DNA of 64,000 bases from Nectonema munidae (taxonomy: Eukaryota > Nematomorpha > Nectonematoida > Nectonematidae). Numbering within the stretch: the first letter of the stretch is position 1; each line of letters starts with the position of its first letter. Made by a program: the position numbers and the translations under genes. Positions 55,025 to 64,000 of the stretch are shown in pieces. The notes beneath the pieces are model-generated. The model saw only the letters and a program-made list of their open reading frames with translations. It had not been told where the DNA came from and did not search any database. The DNA lies in contig JAUIRK010000173.1 in NCBI GenBank assembly GCA_030549495.1, positions 124,001-188,000 of the forward strand, written 5' to 3'.

Positions 55025-56149
55025 ATTGTGTTGGCTGGCAATTTCACTTCTAGGAATAGCCTTGCAATCCTTTAAATTTTTTGCATCTTTTTGCCTTATA
55101 AATATAAAATCTATTTGAATTTTCTTGCCACCATTTTTGTAGGCAATCAGGTGTTTGAATGTTTTCCTATATTTTGTGTTGCAAACTAATAGTTCATCAT
55201 CTTTCTGCCATTTCTAAAATTCTCTCATCATCTTCATTTCTTTTTCCATACCCATGCCCTACATGTATTTCGTTGAAACCGTCACAATGTTCTCACAAGT
55301 GTCCATTTAAATCACTTCCAATTAACAACCTTTCATTTTCTTTTACTTCTTCAATCATTTCTTCTAAATTCACCGTGAACTTTTCTTTTTCCTCTTATTT
55401 GCATCCATTCTGCGGTGCATATGCTGATATGATGGTTATCAGCTCATCTTCTTCCGCCAGCTTGATTCGAATCAGTCGATCACTTTCTCTTTTCACTTCC
55501 ATTTAAATGAGATTATGATTTCTACTCCATTTTTTTAGTTTGACTTTCCACTGTAAAAAATTTTAAGCCCTTCGCCTATTTCCTTAAGCATTGCCTCCCC
55601 ATCTGGTTTCCTATACACGCATCATTTCAATGTTTCTTTTCTTCATTTCTTCTATCAACTCTAGACTCTTATCCGTCATCGATCTCACATTTCACGTAGC
55701 AAATCTCCAGTCTTTCTCCTTTCTCTTGTAAGTTTTTTCAACATTCTTTTTGACGTAAACAGTTGGATAAGCCCACTGCGTACTTTGAGCTGTACCCACC
55801 GGCTTTTTGTTTATTCGGATCATTGTATATTTAGTAAATAGAGCTAAGGTTTTATGGTCGAATGTCTTTTCTGACGCCAACAATTTTGTTTTCAGGATTG
55901 GGAACCTTTAGCCTTTGTTCTTCCTTTAGCTTAAATCACTAACGAGTTTGTTCTACCCGAAGCTGTAGGTTAAACGCTTACTCCCCGCTTTTTACCTCTA
56001 GACCATTTAGCTTGAAAGAATCTGGCACGAGAAGGCAGATCTAGAGATTTACTGCCAGAGTCTTTTTGAGACGCTTGCTTTTTGGTGAATTTCCAGGGGA
56101 ATAAGAGCTTATCCTTATTCCCAGCCTCGGCGTTAGCAACATTTGGAGT

Positions 56150-56262
56150 TTAAAAAATACACGGTTGGAGGATGAAAGCAAGCCTAATACAGTATAGAAC
56201 CTAAGAGCTTGAGTTATCGAATCTAGCATCCAACCTACCATACCAACCCTCCCCCCCACTAA
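56150..56262 (-). repeat. Diverged tRNA-derived SINE head
   Basis: The reverse strand reads GGATGCTAGATTCGATAACT then CAAGCTCTTAGGTTCTATAC, related to the tRNA part of the main SINE (GGATTCGATAACTCAAGG... GGGTTCGATTCC). The body of the SINE is absent or different. Confidence 0.5.
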
Positions 56263-59227
56263 ACAATCTGGCGACAAATATTCCCAGAATCTATAAAAAA
56301 ATTATTGAAAGAATATAACTATTCTGCAACTCATTGATTAAAAACAATTGAATAATTTGTGACATTCTAACTGTTATACGTTTTAATGTACTCAAATAAA
56401 TACTACAAATGAATAAAATGTTTCATCCTAAAATGCCCGTTTTCGTTTGTCTTTCAACTTCTGTCTCGTTTGCCTTTACCAATTTCTGCTAATAGATATA
56501 TGAAAAAAAATCTATACATTTCAATTCGCTCATTACTCCTTAAAATGGCCAAATTACCTCTACGAATAAACTTTTATATGAACAATATACTACTTATATA
56601 GTAGGTATGAGGTAGTGGGGTGAATTCATATTATTCTTAAATTTTATTTGAAATCTCCCGATTCATGTGTACTCAACTGAGAAGCATCTATCTATATACA
56701 CTCATCACAAAGTCACGCATCTAGTCATAGTGCAGCAAATATCTTTCTCATGCTCATGCAGCCATGTACAATTTTTTTCTGTTTTTTATAGCATGAGATG
56801 CATCTTGATGTGAGGATGAACCTTTATTTTTCTCGTGTGGCGACTCACTTTCGATGAGCAGAGCAGCTGGTAGCCATATGATTAATTCAACTAACAAAGC
56901 TAATCATTATGTGAGATGCTTACTCAGTCAGGCTGAAGTCTCATTTTTCACTCCCTGTTCAATGAAATTCATTTTCATTTTGTTTTGCTAATCGCACTTA
57001 CTTTTGAATACACTCTTTCATCGCCCTAAAGACCACAATTTCAAAGACTAATCATCTGCTTTCTTTTTAAATGGAATTGTGTATATTTTGAGCACACGAT
57101 TTTTATTTCTTGGCACACCCGTGTCACACTGGTCCTCAAGGGGTTAAGGCATACTCCACGGTTGGACAAGTGTGACTCAGATTAAAGCTTATTCTATGTA
57201 ATTTTAAATCTTATATTTTTTATGTATCTAAATTCTAAAAGTATATTTTTGATGATATCCATTTCGTTAAACGTAATAAACTGGATTTTTGCGTAAATCT
57301 GATTTTGTTATAATCCCGTTTTTTATGCTGAATAATGAATCCGTAAGAAAAAATTTTCAAAGCAGGATCCTCAATACACCCCATTTCCAAAATACATTAT
57401 TACATAGACTGCATTTTTCACGATTTCTCACAATTTGATATTTCTCGTCTTTTGCTTCCATTGCTTTTTTCCCCACTGTGTCACACATCATTGTACGAGC
57501 TTCGTAAACATAGACATCATAATAGCGAATTTAGAATTCGGAATTATCTCACACTTAAGGCTATGTATGAGAGCTTTTGATTGCTGTGACGTAAAAATGT
57601 TGGTGATGGTATGAAGAGTTATTTTCTTTATGGTATGAAGAATGTACCCAATTCATTTTTCACTCATATTCAATTACAGCGTATCTTTCCTTCTTTGTAT
57701 ACTTTGTCTTATTACTTCTATCTTTTGATTCCTTTCTTCTCTCTTCACACTTTTCATGATAGATATGAAGAAGTTTTCAAATCGCCAAACCTGTTTATTT
57801 TTCTGTATCCCTAAAAGTGTAAGGCAATTGCGAATCAAAAAAGTCACTCTCAAATAAACTCAAATTAAGGACTTATTTAAAATGGATAACTTTTTTCTAT
57901 TTTTTTTAAACTTATTTCAATCCAAATAAACTTTGTTTTTCATATTTTTATAATAATTGACTCATCTGCTGTGTTTCCAATGACCTGATCTCTTTGGTTT
58001 CCAAGCTTCTTTTTTTTATGGGTTTACAGGCAGTTCAACCATCCAGATTTCCCCTTCATGCGAAGAGAGAAAGACTAGTCAAAAGACACTACTTCATTTA
58101 TAAAATTATAGAGAGCCGCTTTAACGACTAAATCGACTTTTATTTTTTGTCCACCTTATAATTAGATTATTGAAAAGGGTGATGTTGCTCTTTATGCATC
58201 GGTGTATCAATAATACGGGTTGTTTTGTCAAGCGCGCGACGTATACCATATTTCACCTCGAATCGGCTGCGTTCTTTCGCTTGATTGGGTGCTTAAGTAG
58301 AAAATACAGACCCATAGACTCCCATTCTGGAAAACAGAATTAGGATAACGCTTGTGTTTTGTCATGAAAGCATTCGTAGTAGGTAGCACCAGTGTACACA
58401 ATGACTTTGCTCCTGTTTCTTTGTAATTTCTTATTTAGTTCACCCAGTTTCAAATAATATCAACAAGATATAAGGATAAATATAATTATTTCCTCCTTGG
58501 TAGAGTTTAATTTCCCCAAATTTGGGAAACTCTGACTTAAGGTGTAGCATTAAACTTTGGTTAACATTAAGACGATGAAATGCTCTTCGAACAATCATGT
58601 ATTTCAAGCATATAATTGATAAATGGGTCTCTGTCTAAACCAGATACTTTTTTTCGTCCTGAAGCCCCATCCACAAGCTTGACTGTATATTGTTTTATCA
58701 AAATGATTATAATGTTATAAATTGTACGTGTATTTCATTAAATTCTATCTTATTGTTATTTGAAAAATTAATATTTTGTATTTAATTTTTCTCCTAAAAA
58801 TATATTTTCATATCTAAAAGGTCTTAATATTGGATTGAAAAATTAACCTTGTTTAGTTGGATTAAACCGTGTGGCTCTATTGATATCAGTTGTACCCATT
58901 ATTGTTTCTTTCCCGAAATCGGGATTTACCGGAATCCCTCTCTAATTGGCGACAATTTTTGATCTCAGCAATGTATGGGATTTATCAATTTTTTATTTGA
59001 TTGCTTAAAAGGTAGAATGTACTTTTATTTGATTTAAATTTTTTTATCTTTCTCTATACCTACACCATCTATAAGAAATCAGTATCAGAAACCTTCATAG
59101 TATTTATCTTGATTAATATTCCTTTGATCAAAAATGTATATTTTTAAAAATTAGCTTTAATCAAAATTTGGCCACAATCTAAAAGCTATCAGAATTTCTT
59201 TCAGAACTTCTACGTTAATTTGTAGTC
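56263..59227. other. Intergenic, nothing recognised
   Basis: About 3 kb without coding similarity. CCTCAAGGGGTTAA near 57136 could be a piggyBac-type end, but no partner was found. Confidence 0.4.
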
Positions 59228-59235
59228 GTGTAAAG

Positions 59236-59592
59236 CAGTGTTTATCTGGGTCCACAATATTTTTAAAGAGGTCCATATAATAATTTGGTCAGATAAATTT
59301 CTGATTATTTTTATCTATTTGTTTTAAAGCGTTCAATCTTGTTCTTTTTCTGCATTCAAAAAGTTTTAGTTCAAAAATTTTCACTTTTGATTTAATAAAT
59401 AGGAGGGTTAATAAAATATATACAATATAAAATTAATAGAGTAAACAAATAAAAAAATAGTGATTACGAACATCTTACTTATTCATATATTTTTGATAAA
59501 TAAAATCACCAATTGGTAGCAATGAAAAAATAGGGGTTCATAAAAAATTTCCCAGTTTGAAAAGGGTCCATAGGAGAGAAAAGTTGAGTAGG
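59236..59592. mobile_element. hAT-like MITE, 357 bp
   Basis: Starts CAGTGTTTATCTGGGTCCA and ends with GGGTCCATAGG...GTTGAGTAGG, a weak inverse. Flanks GTGTAAAG (59228-59235) and GTATAAAG (59593-59600) differ at one base. Related in style to 31590-31988. Confidence 0.5.
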
Positions 59593-59600
59593 GTATAAAG

Positions 59601-60125
59601 AGTAATTTTTAAAATCTTTCAGATTGATTGATATTCATTTATTTAGATACTTGATAAATATTTTTTGAACCAAGATTAAAAAAGAATTCATTTTCGGATG
59701 AATAATTTTTCGCGTATATTTTCACCAAACCCTGGAAAACCAAAGACAAAAATTCAGGAACACTAGTGCCTATCCCTTGCATATGTGAAAGGAGGAATCA
59801 TGGTTGGATATATTAAATGGAAAATGCACAAACTTTGCTATCTACTTTTGTTAACTTCAGAAGGATAAAAATATTTTCTGTTACCATGACCAACTTTTTT
59901 CTAGGTTCGCTATTCAAAGGAGGAAAACAACACTTGTTATTCTCGAAAGATATCCAGGGCTTTCAAAAGAATGTTATAATGAACTTCTTCAATACATATA
60001 TAAAGCGCCGTAGCCAGAGAGGCGCAGCGGGAGGCTCTAGGTCTCTCAAAAATGTCGAAATTAACAATTTTCTAAATGAATTAGAGAACTTTTATATAAA
60101 ATAACACTTGTAATACACGAATCTT
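59601..60125. other. Intergenic, nothing recognised
   Basis: A 95-codon open frame at 59817-60104 has no recognised motif and directly abuts the SINE. I do not call it a gene. Confidence 0.4.
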
Positions 60126-60277
60126 GGGAGCGTGAGTACGGTTGGTTAGATGCTGGATTCGATAACTCAAGGTCTTGAGTTCGATCCCGCATCAAGTCTG
60201 CTTTCCTCATAGTTCGATACAAGCGGCGCAATTGTGCTTTCTCGATGAAAACACCATATGGTACCTTTACCTTTAAC
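60126..60277 (+). repeat. tRNA-derived SINE, copy 4 (sense strand)
   Basis: GGGAGCGTGAGTACGGTTGG, then GATTCGATAACTCAAGG, GAGTTCGATCCCGC (B box), then the body CTCATAGTTCGATACAAGCG and ACAATTGTGCC-like sequence, and the tail GGTACCTTTACCTTTAAC. It shows the full layout: tRNA-like head, conserved body, short A/T-rich tail. Confidence 0.8.
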
Positions 60278-60895
60278 ATTTCGCTGTCTTTTCTATAGAT
60301 GGCGGATGAAAGAAATATCAAGATCGAGAGATATAATAGGATATAGAGATTTTGCTAATATGTTTTTGTTTTTTCCTCTCTTAAATTTTTCCTTGCTAGC
60401 GGCTTGCATATATTTACTTTTTGTAATGATTTCAAATAAAATTCCGCCTCATTTTCAAAATTAAAAATACAAATAACTTTGAAAAGTATTTAAAATACAA
60501 ATGCAATTGATCCCACGTCTTGTGGTGAGTTCATTTTGTGATGAGAGGTGAGTAGCGTCTTTATGATAAGTATTTAATTTGCTTCGATTCTTTTTCCTCT
60601 TCTATTATTTTATGATTTCAGATGAGTTTGTAGAGGCAATACTTTTTATTCCCGTTTAAATTTGAGAAGTTCTTAAAAATATCATAACTTCGATTCTCAA
60701 CTTGGCCCTTTTCTTAAAATGTTTCAAAATATCCTTTATATACCGAATTGAAATAATGTATATTTGCTAGCTCTTTTATAACGTTTATAATATAATATTA
60801 AGACTCTTTTATCACGTTCAGTAAATCCTTCTTTTATCTTCGAACTTTTTGCTTTTAATCAACAATGATCTAAGATTTGAACTTATCACAGGTTA
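60278..60895. other. Spacer before MITE-A copy 4
   Basis: AT-rich, no gene recognised. Confidence 0.45.
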
Positions 60896-60903
60896 TTTTA
60901 AAT

Positions 60904-61575
60904 CAGGGGCGCACATCCGGGAGGGGGGGGGGTGAAATAAGAAGATGTATTCTGTATGTGTTTTTTTTATTTATTTTTCTCAGTAAAACATTTTTTCATT
61001 TTTTAGGAAGAAAGAACAACTGAAAATTAATAAATGATTTTTTTCATTCAATAAAATTTCCAATTTTTTTATTGTTAATTGATATCTTTACTTCTTTTCT
61101 ACACATAATTTGGAGATGGTGCGCATCTATTTGAAGTGAGACACATTTTTTTCATATAAACATAACAGGGTGTCTAGTAGACTTCCTTCAGACTACATTC
61201 ATACACCCTTCAGTTATTTGTTTTCTCTATCGATCAAATATATTTTCATCAATTCCTGTAATGTGCCTGGTAGACTACTTCATTTTCAAATGAAAAGCCT
61301 ATTTGCCGCCCAACAATTTTGGATTTTTTTAAACTAGTGTATATGCGATATGCAAATTTAATTAAAATATTTTCACTGGAAGTATAGTATTTAAATTTCA
61401 CCAATTTTGTAAAAAAATATAAAGTAGTCTTATAAATTTATGTATGTTTTCAATACACTCTATTTTAAAGGATTACTTGAATATTTGATCTCCCGTGGTA
61501 TTTCCAGACTAGTAATTTTGAAAATTGCAGAAAAAAATAATTCGTCCCCAATAATTTTGAGGATGTGCGCCCTTG
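60904..61575 (+). mobile_element. hAT-type MITE family A, copy 4 (longest, 672 bp)
   Basis: Starts CAGGGGCGCACATCC and ends GGATGTGCGCCCTTG, 15-bp inverted ends with one mismatch. TTTTAAAT flanks both sides exactly (60896-60903 and 61576-61583). It has about 350 bp of extra left-half sequence not in copy 1, so copy 1 is probably an internal-deletion form. It ends 187 bp before the RanBP3 coding region. Confidence 0.88.
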
Positions 61576-61769
61576 TTTTAAATTATGATAAAATTTTGCA
61601 AAGCAGTATTTAAGTTGAAAGACCCGTATCATAACTATTATTTATTTCAATGTTGTCACTTGAGTTTTTAATTGCTGTAAAAATAATGATTATTATCCCG
61701 TTTTGAGTTTATTCGTTAATTTAACGTTTTTTATCTTTATCTTTAGTGCTAAAGGTTTTGTAGTGCTTT

Positions 61770-63110
61770 ATGTCTGCAAAAGAAAGTCTTTCCACTTCCA
61801 TTTTTGCTCTTAAACCTTCAAAGTTGGGTAGTCCAGCTTCCTTTAAAAATCTTTTGTCCACGCCTGATTCTCTAAGCAGTAGTACCAATAGTGTTATCCC
61901 TTCAGAAAAGAAATCCTCGAGCAGTACGCCATTTACTTCCACTAAGCCTACTGCTTTTGTTTCTTTGACCAGTTCTTCTGGATTCCAAAACTTATTTTCC
62001 TTGAAAAGTGACGATAAAGAGCATACCCCTAAAAAGGTTTCATCATCATCATCATCCTCACAAGATTTCAAAGAAGATTGTGACAAAAGTTTTGTTTTCG
62101 GTCAAAACATTGCATCTAGAACCACCTATTTCTCCACTTCCTTGAATAAAAGCGAAAATAATTCTAGCGAACAACAGGATGAGAAAAACAGTGAAAATTT
62201 GCCTTCATCAACAACCACACTTGTTTCATCTTTAAGAGGATTAGGTCAAGAAGAATCCACCAATGATTTCGCTGAAAAGGAACAAAAGGATGATGCAGAA
62301 AATGTTTCTTTCGATTCACTGTGTCCAGCCAATTCCAAAGAAAATCTCTTGACTTTTGCCCAAAATAACAATGAAAAAGATTTGATTACTTCTGCAGAAC
62401 TTCAGTTAACGAACCAACAAGAAAATTTAGTCAAGTTGCACACACCCGATTCCCTTATTACTGGTGAAGAACAAGAGAAAATCCTGTTTCAGTGTACAGG
62501 AAAGTTGTTTGAATTTGACTCTAAATCTTCTACTTGGATTGAAAAGTGTCAAGGAAACATTCGTCTTAATCAATCCTTGAAGATGAGAAGTGAAAATTTA
62601 GATGGTTGTTCTGTTTCCAAGACGGTAGAACAAAGAAAAAGAGACTTTAGTGATGATGAAGATGACATTAGTGCTGATTTGGTTTCGTCGTCGTCTTCAT
62701 CATCATCATCGATGCATCAACAGCCAAAAAATTGTAGACTCATTGTTCGAGCGATTGGCTCGCATCGCCTCGTTCTCAATGTCAGATTGTGGGAAGGCAT
62801 GAATGTGGAGTGTCCTACTTCAACATGCATCCGTTTTTTTGCTCTGGACCAGGCTTCACAATCGTCTAAGCTCTATTTATTTAAATCTATTTCCCGGTTT
62901 ATAAAAGAGTTGTATAAGCTCACTTTGCGAAAAATCAATGAATTGAAATATCACACCGCCAAAAATAAGAGTAAACGCTATAATCCCGATCAACGCGCAC
63001 AGGAATCTTGTCACGTTCCTCATGACAGTGAAGGGGAAGCAAGCAAAGTTGAAAAATGCCTGAGCGATGATGGTAAAGAAGAAGAAGAAGAAGGCCTGAC
63101 GATTATATGA
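61770..63110 (+). CDS. Ran-binding protein 3 (RanBP3-like), intronless
   Basis: 446 residues. RanBP3 is a nuclear cofactor of CRM1 export that binds RanGTP. Seen here: a Ser-rich N-terminus with degenerate LFSL/SSGFQNLF motifs; SFVFGQN at residues 107-113, matching the FVFGQN motif of RanBP3; then a Ran-binding domain from about 231 (TGEEQEKILFQCTGKLFEFD, WIEKCQGNIRLN). It is interrupted at about 275-320 by an insertion with acidic DDEDD and a Ser run, then resumes with CRLIVRAIGSHRLVLNVRLW and CIRFFALD. The C-terminus is acidic. An in-frame TAG at 61761 fixes this Met as the first. A pyrimidine tract with AG at 61746 could be the acceptor of a 5' untranslated intron, or AG at 61763 could add residues. 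Vertebrate RanBP3 genes have many introns, so the single exon suggests intron loss or retroposition. Confidence 0.85.
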   Translation: MSAKESLSTSIFALKPSKLGSPASFKNLLSTPDSLSSSTNSVIPSEKKSSSSTPFTSTKPTAFVSLTSSSGFQNLFSLKSDDKEHTPKKVSSSSSSSQDFKEDCDKSFVFGQNIASRTTYFSTSLNKSENNSSEQQDEKNSENLPSSTTTLVSSLRGLGQEESTNDFAEKEQKDDAENVSFDSLCPANSKENLLTFAQNNNEKDLITSAELQLTNQQENLVKLHTPDSLITGEEQEKILFQCTGKLFEFDSKSSTWIEKCQGNIRLNQSLKMRSENLDGCSVSKTVEQRKRDFSDDEDDISADLVSSSSSSSSSMHQQPKNCRLIVRAIGSHRLVLNVRLWEGMNVECPTSTCIRFFALDQASQSSKLYLFKSISRFIKELYKLTLRKINELKYHTAKNKSKRYNPDQRAQESCHVPHDSEGEASKVEKCLSDDGKEEEEEGLTII

Positions 63111-63254
63111 GATTTGATCTTTGTATTCCTATTTATCATTCTTTTACTACTTTCATCCAATTATGTGCTTTTTCATTCAAGTTAGAGATAAATATGAAAT
63201 TTGTATTATTACTCTTTTCCAAACACAATTTTCTGCACGATGTATGTAATATTC

Positions 63255-63260
63255 AATAAA
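63255..63260 (+). promoter_or_regulatory. Poly(A) signal of the RanBP3-like gene
   Basis: AATAAA 145 bases after the stop, followed by a T-rich stretch. Confidence 0.6.
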
Positions 63261-63628
63261 CTTTATTCAAACCTTCGATTTTAATAGCATTTTTTAGCTA
63301 TTATTTCTTTTCTGAATCATTTCCCATAGCATTTTCCATAGAATTCTCTAAACTTTTTATCCATTGCCCGCATATGAGGTTTCGGGCCGGATTTGCATTT
63401 TTTTATTAGTCTACTAATTTTATTTGTGAAAAGCTGTCAAAATTAGGTAGAAACTGATTTATTTTTATTAATCAAAGGATAAAACACATGTAGGAGAAAA
63501 TGATGATGAGAAAAATTAATTTAAAAATAGGAAAAACGAGAAATTGAAAGATCTTCAAAAAAATCCATCGTAGTGAAAAGTGTCTCTCTTAAAAATTTTT
63601 AATAATGCATGTATCCCAAAAAAAAATT
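63261..63628. other. Downstream spacer
   Basis: AT-rich, no gene recognised. Confidence 0.45.
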
Positions 63629-64000
63629 AGAATTGCAAAAAAGACAAAATAAAATTGCAAAATGACAAAATAGAATTACAAAAGGACAAAATAGAATTCC
63701 AAAAAGACAAAATAAAATTGGAAAAGTACAAAATAAAATTACAAAAAGGACAAAATAAAATTACAAAAAGACAAAATAGAATTGCAAGAGGACAAAACAG
63801 AATTGAAAAAGGACAAAATAAAATTATAACAAAATAGAATAGCAAGAGCAAGAGGCAAATTACTTGAATTGAAAAGGGACAAATTAGAATTGAAAAAGGA
63901 CAAAATAAAATGATCAAAAGACAAAATAGAATTCGAAAAGGACAAAATAAAATTGCGAAATGACAAATTAAAATTATAAAAAGACAAAATAGAATTGAAA
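63629..64000. repeat. Minisatellite of about 20 bp, runs off the window
   Basis: Tandem units of GACAAAATARAATTRCAAAA, with variants GGACAAAATAGAATTG and GTACAAAATAAAATTA. About 18 units are visible. Open frames on both strands here come from the repeat and are not genes. Confidence 0.9.

Larger units (their letters stand above)
52780..55960 (-). mobile_element. RTE-like LINE, broken and split by an insertion
   Basis: On - from about 55900: the endonuclease start NVEKTYKRKEKDWRFAT followed by NVRSMTDKSLELIEEM-like sequence, the endonuclease to about 55100, a linker (MVVLDWYKNKVYTQNIRKNE, 55024), then the RT (53870-53023) with IVDLEKAHDTIHREVVYW, GLHQGSTLSPLLFTLVVDGL and LLFGDDIEILADN, and the RT tail with KQVRNVKYLGTQSMDNGSCE (53022-52786). 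Clade is tentative. The stretch 53870-54340 is foreign and splits the linker from the RT. Many frame changes; dead. Confidence 0.75.

Noticed and set aside
54666-55118. 150-codon + strand open frame
   Set aside because: It is the shadow of the LINE linker on the - strand; its Phe/Ser/Leu-rich composition is the complement of Lys/Glu-rich coding.
60140-60240. tRNA gene candidate
   Set aside because: The B-box-bearing stretch is the head of a repeated SINE with a constant body and does not fold as a clean tRNA.
61721-62086. 121-codon - strand open frame
   Set aside because: Antisense shadow of the RanBP3-like N-terminus; the + strand frame has the conserved FVFGQN and Ran-binding motifs.
63629-64000. 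CRISPR-like array
   Set aside because: Units are contiguous, about 20 bp and imperfect, with no unique spacers; a eukaryotic minisatellite.

Overview
The window is AT-rich eukaryotic DNA: two spliced or intronless host genes on the + strand, set in a dense layer of transposable elements. The organism looks like an invertebrate animal with a repeat-rich, AT-biased genome. The PKA regulatory subunit reads closest, from memory, to arthropod/metazoan type I subunits. A crustacean such as a parasitic copepod would fit, but that is only a guess; nothing here fixes the species.

Host genes. (1) A nine-exon gene for the type I regulatory subunit of cAMP-dependent protein kinase runs from 8561 to 40696. 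All nine coding exons join in frame to a 389-residue protein with docking/dimerisation domain, pseudosubstrate and two cyclic-nucleotide-binding domains. The first coding exon lies 21.7 kb upstream of the second, and the intron between them is packed with transposons. One intron has a GC-AG boundary. (2) An intronless RanBP3-like gene (61770-63110) has an FG-type motif and a C-terminal Ran-binding domain interrupted by a Ser/acidic insertion.

Mobile DNA, in order: a broken hAT element (2060-3994); a 5'-truncated LINE (4560-7070, -); inside PKA intron 1, a hAT MITE (10355-10661), a long foldback (10793-10945), an apparently whole piggyBac element with TTAA duplications and a one-intron transposase (12293-16170), a hAT fragment (17985-18475), two decayed FLYWCH-type MULEs (21800-23105 and 23690-24925), and a roughly 3.1-kb DNA transposon with very long inverted arms whose family I do not recognise (25775-28865). 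Intron 2 holds a piggyBac-type MITE and a hAT-like MITE; intron 5 holds a Tigger/pogo copy. Downstream of PKA are a LINE with CCHC ORF1 (42330-45930, -), several MITEs, an RTE-like LINE (52780-55960, -) split by a foldback insertion, and a hAT-type MITE just before RanBP3. A tRNA-derived SINE occurs at least four times, and a roughly 20-bp minisatellite runs off the right edge.

The most interesting items are the complete piggyBac element (with duplicated leader and a decayed second copy of its Cys-rich tail past the stop), the long-armed unknown transposon, and the insertion inside the Ran-binding domain. I saw no rRNA or genuine tRNA genes, no CRISPR array, and no LTR, envelope or capsid-bearing element.
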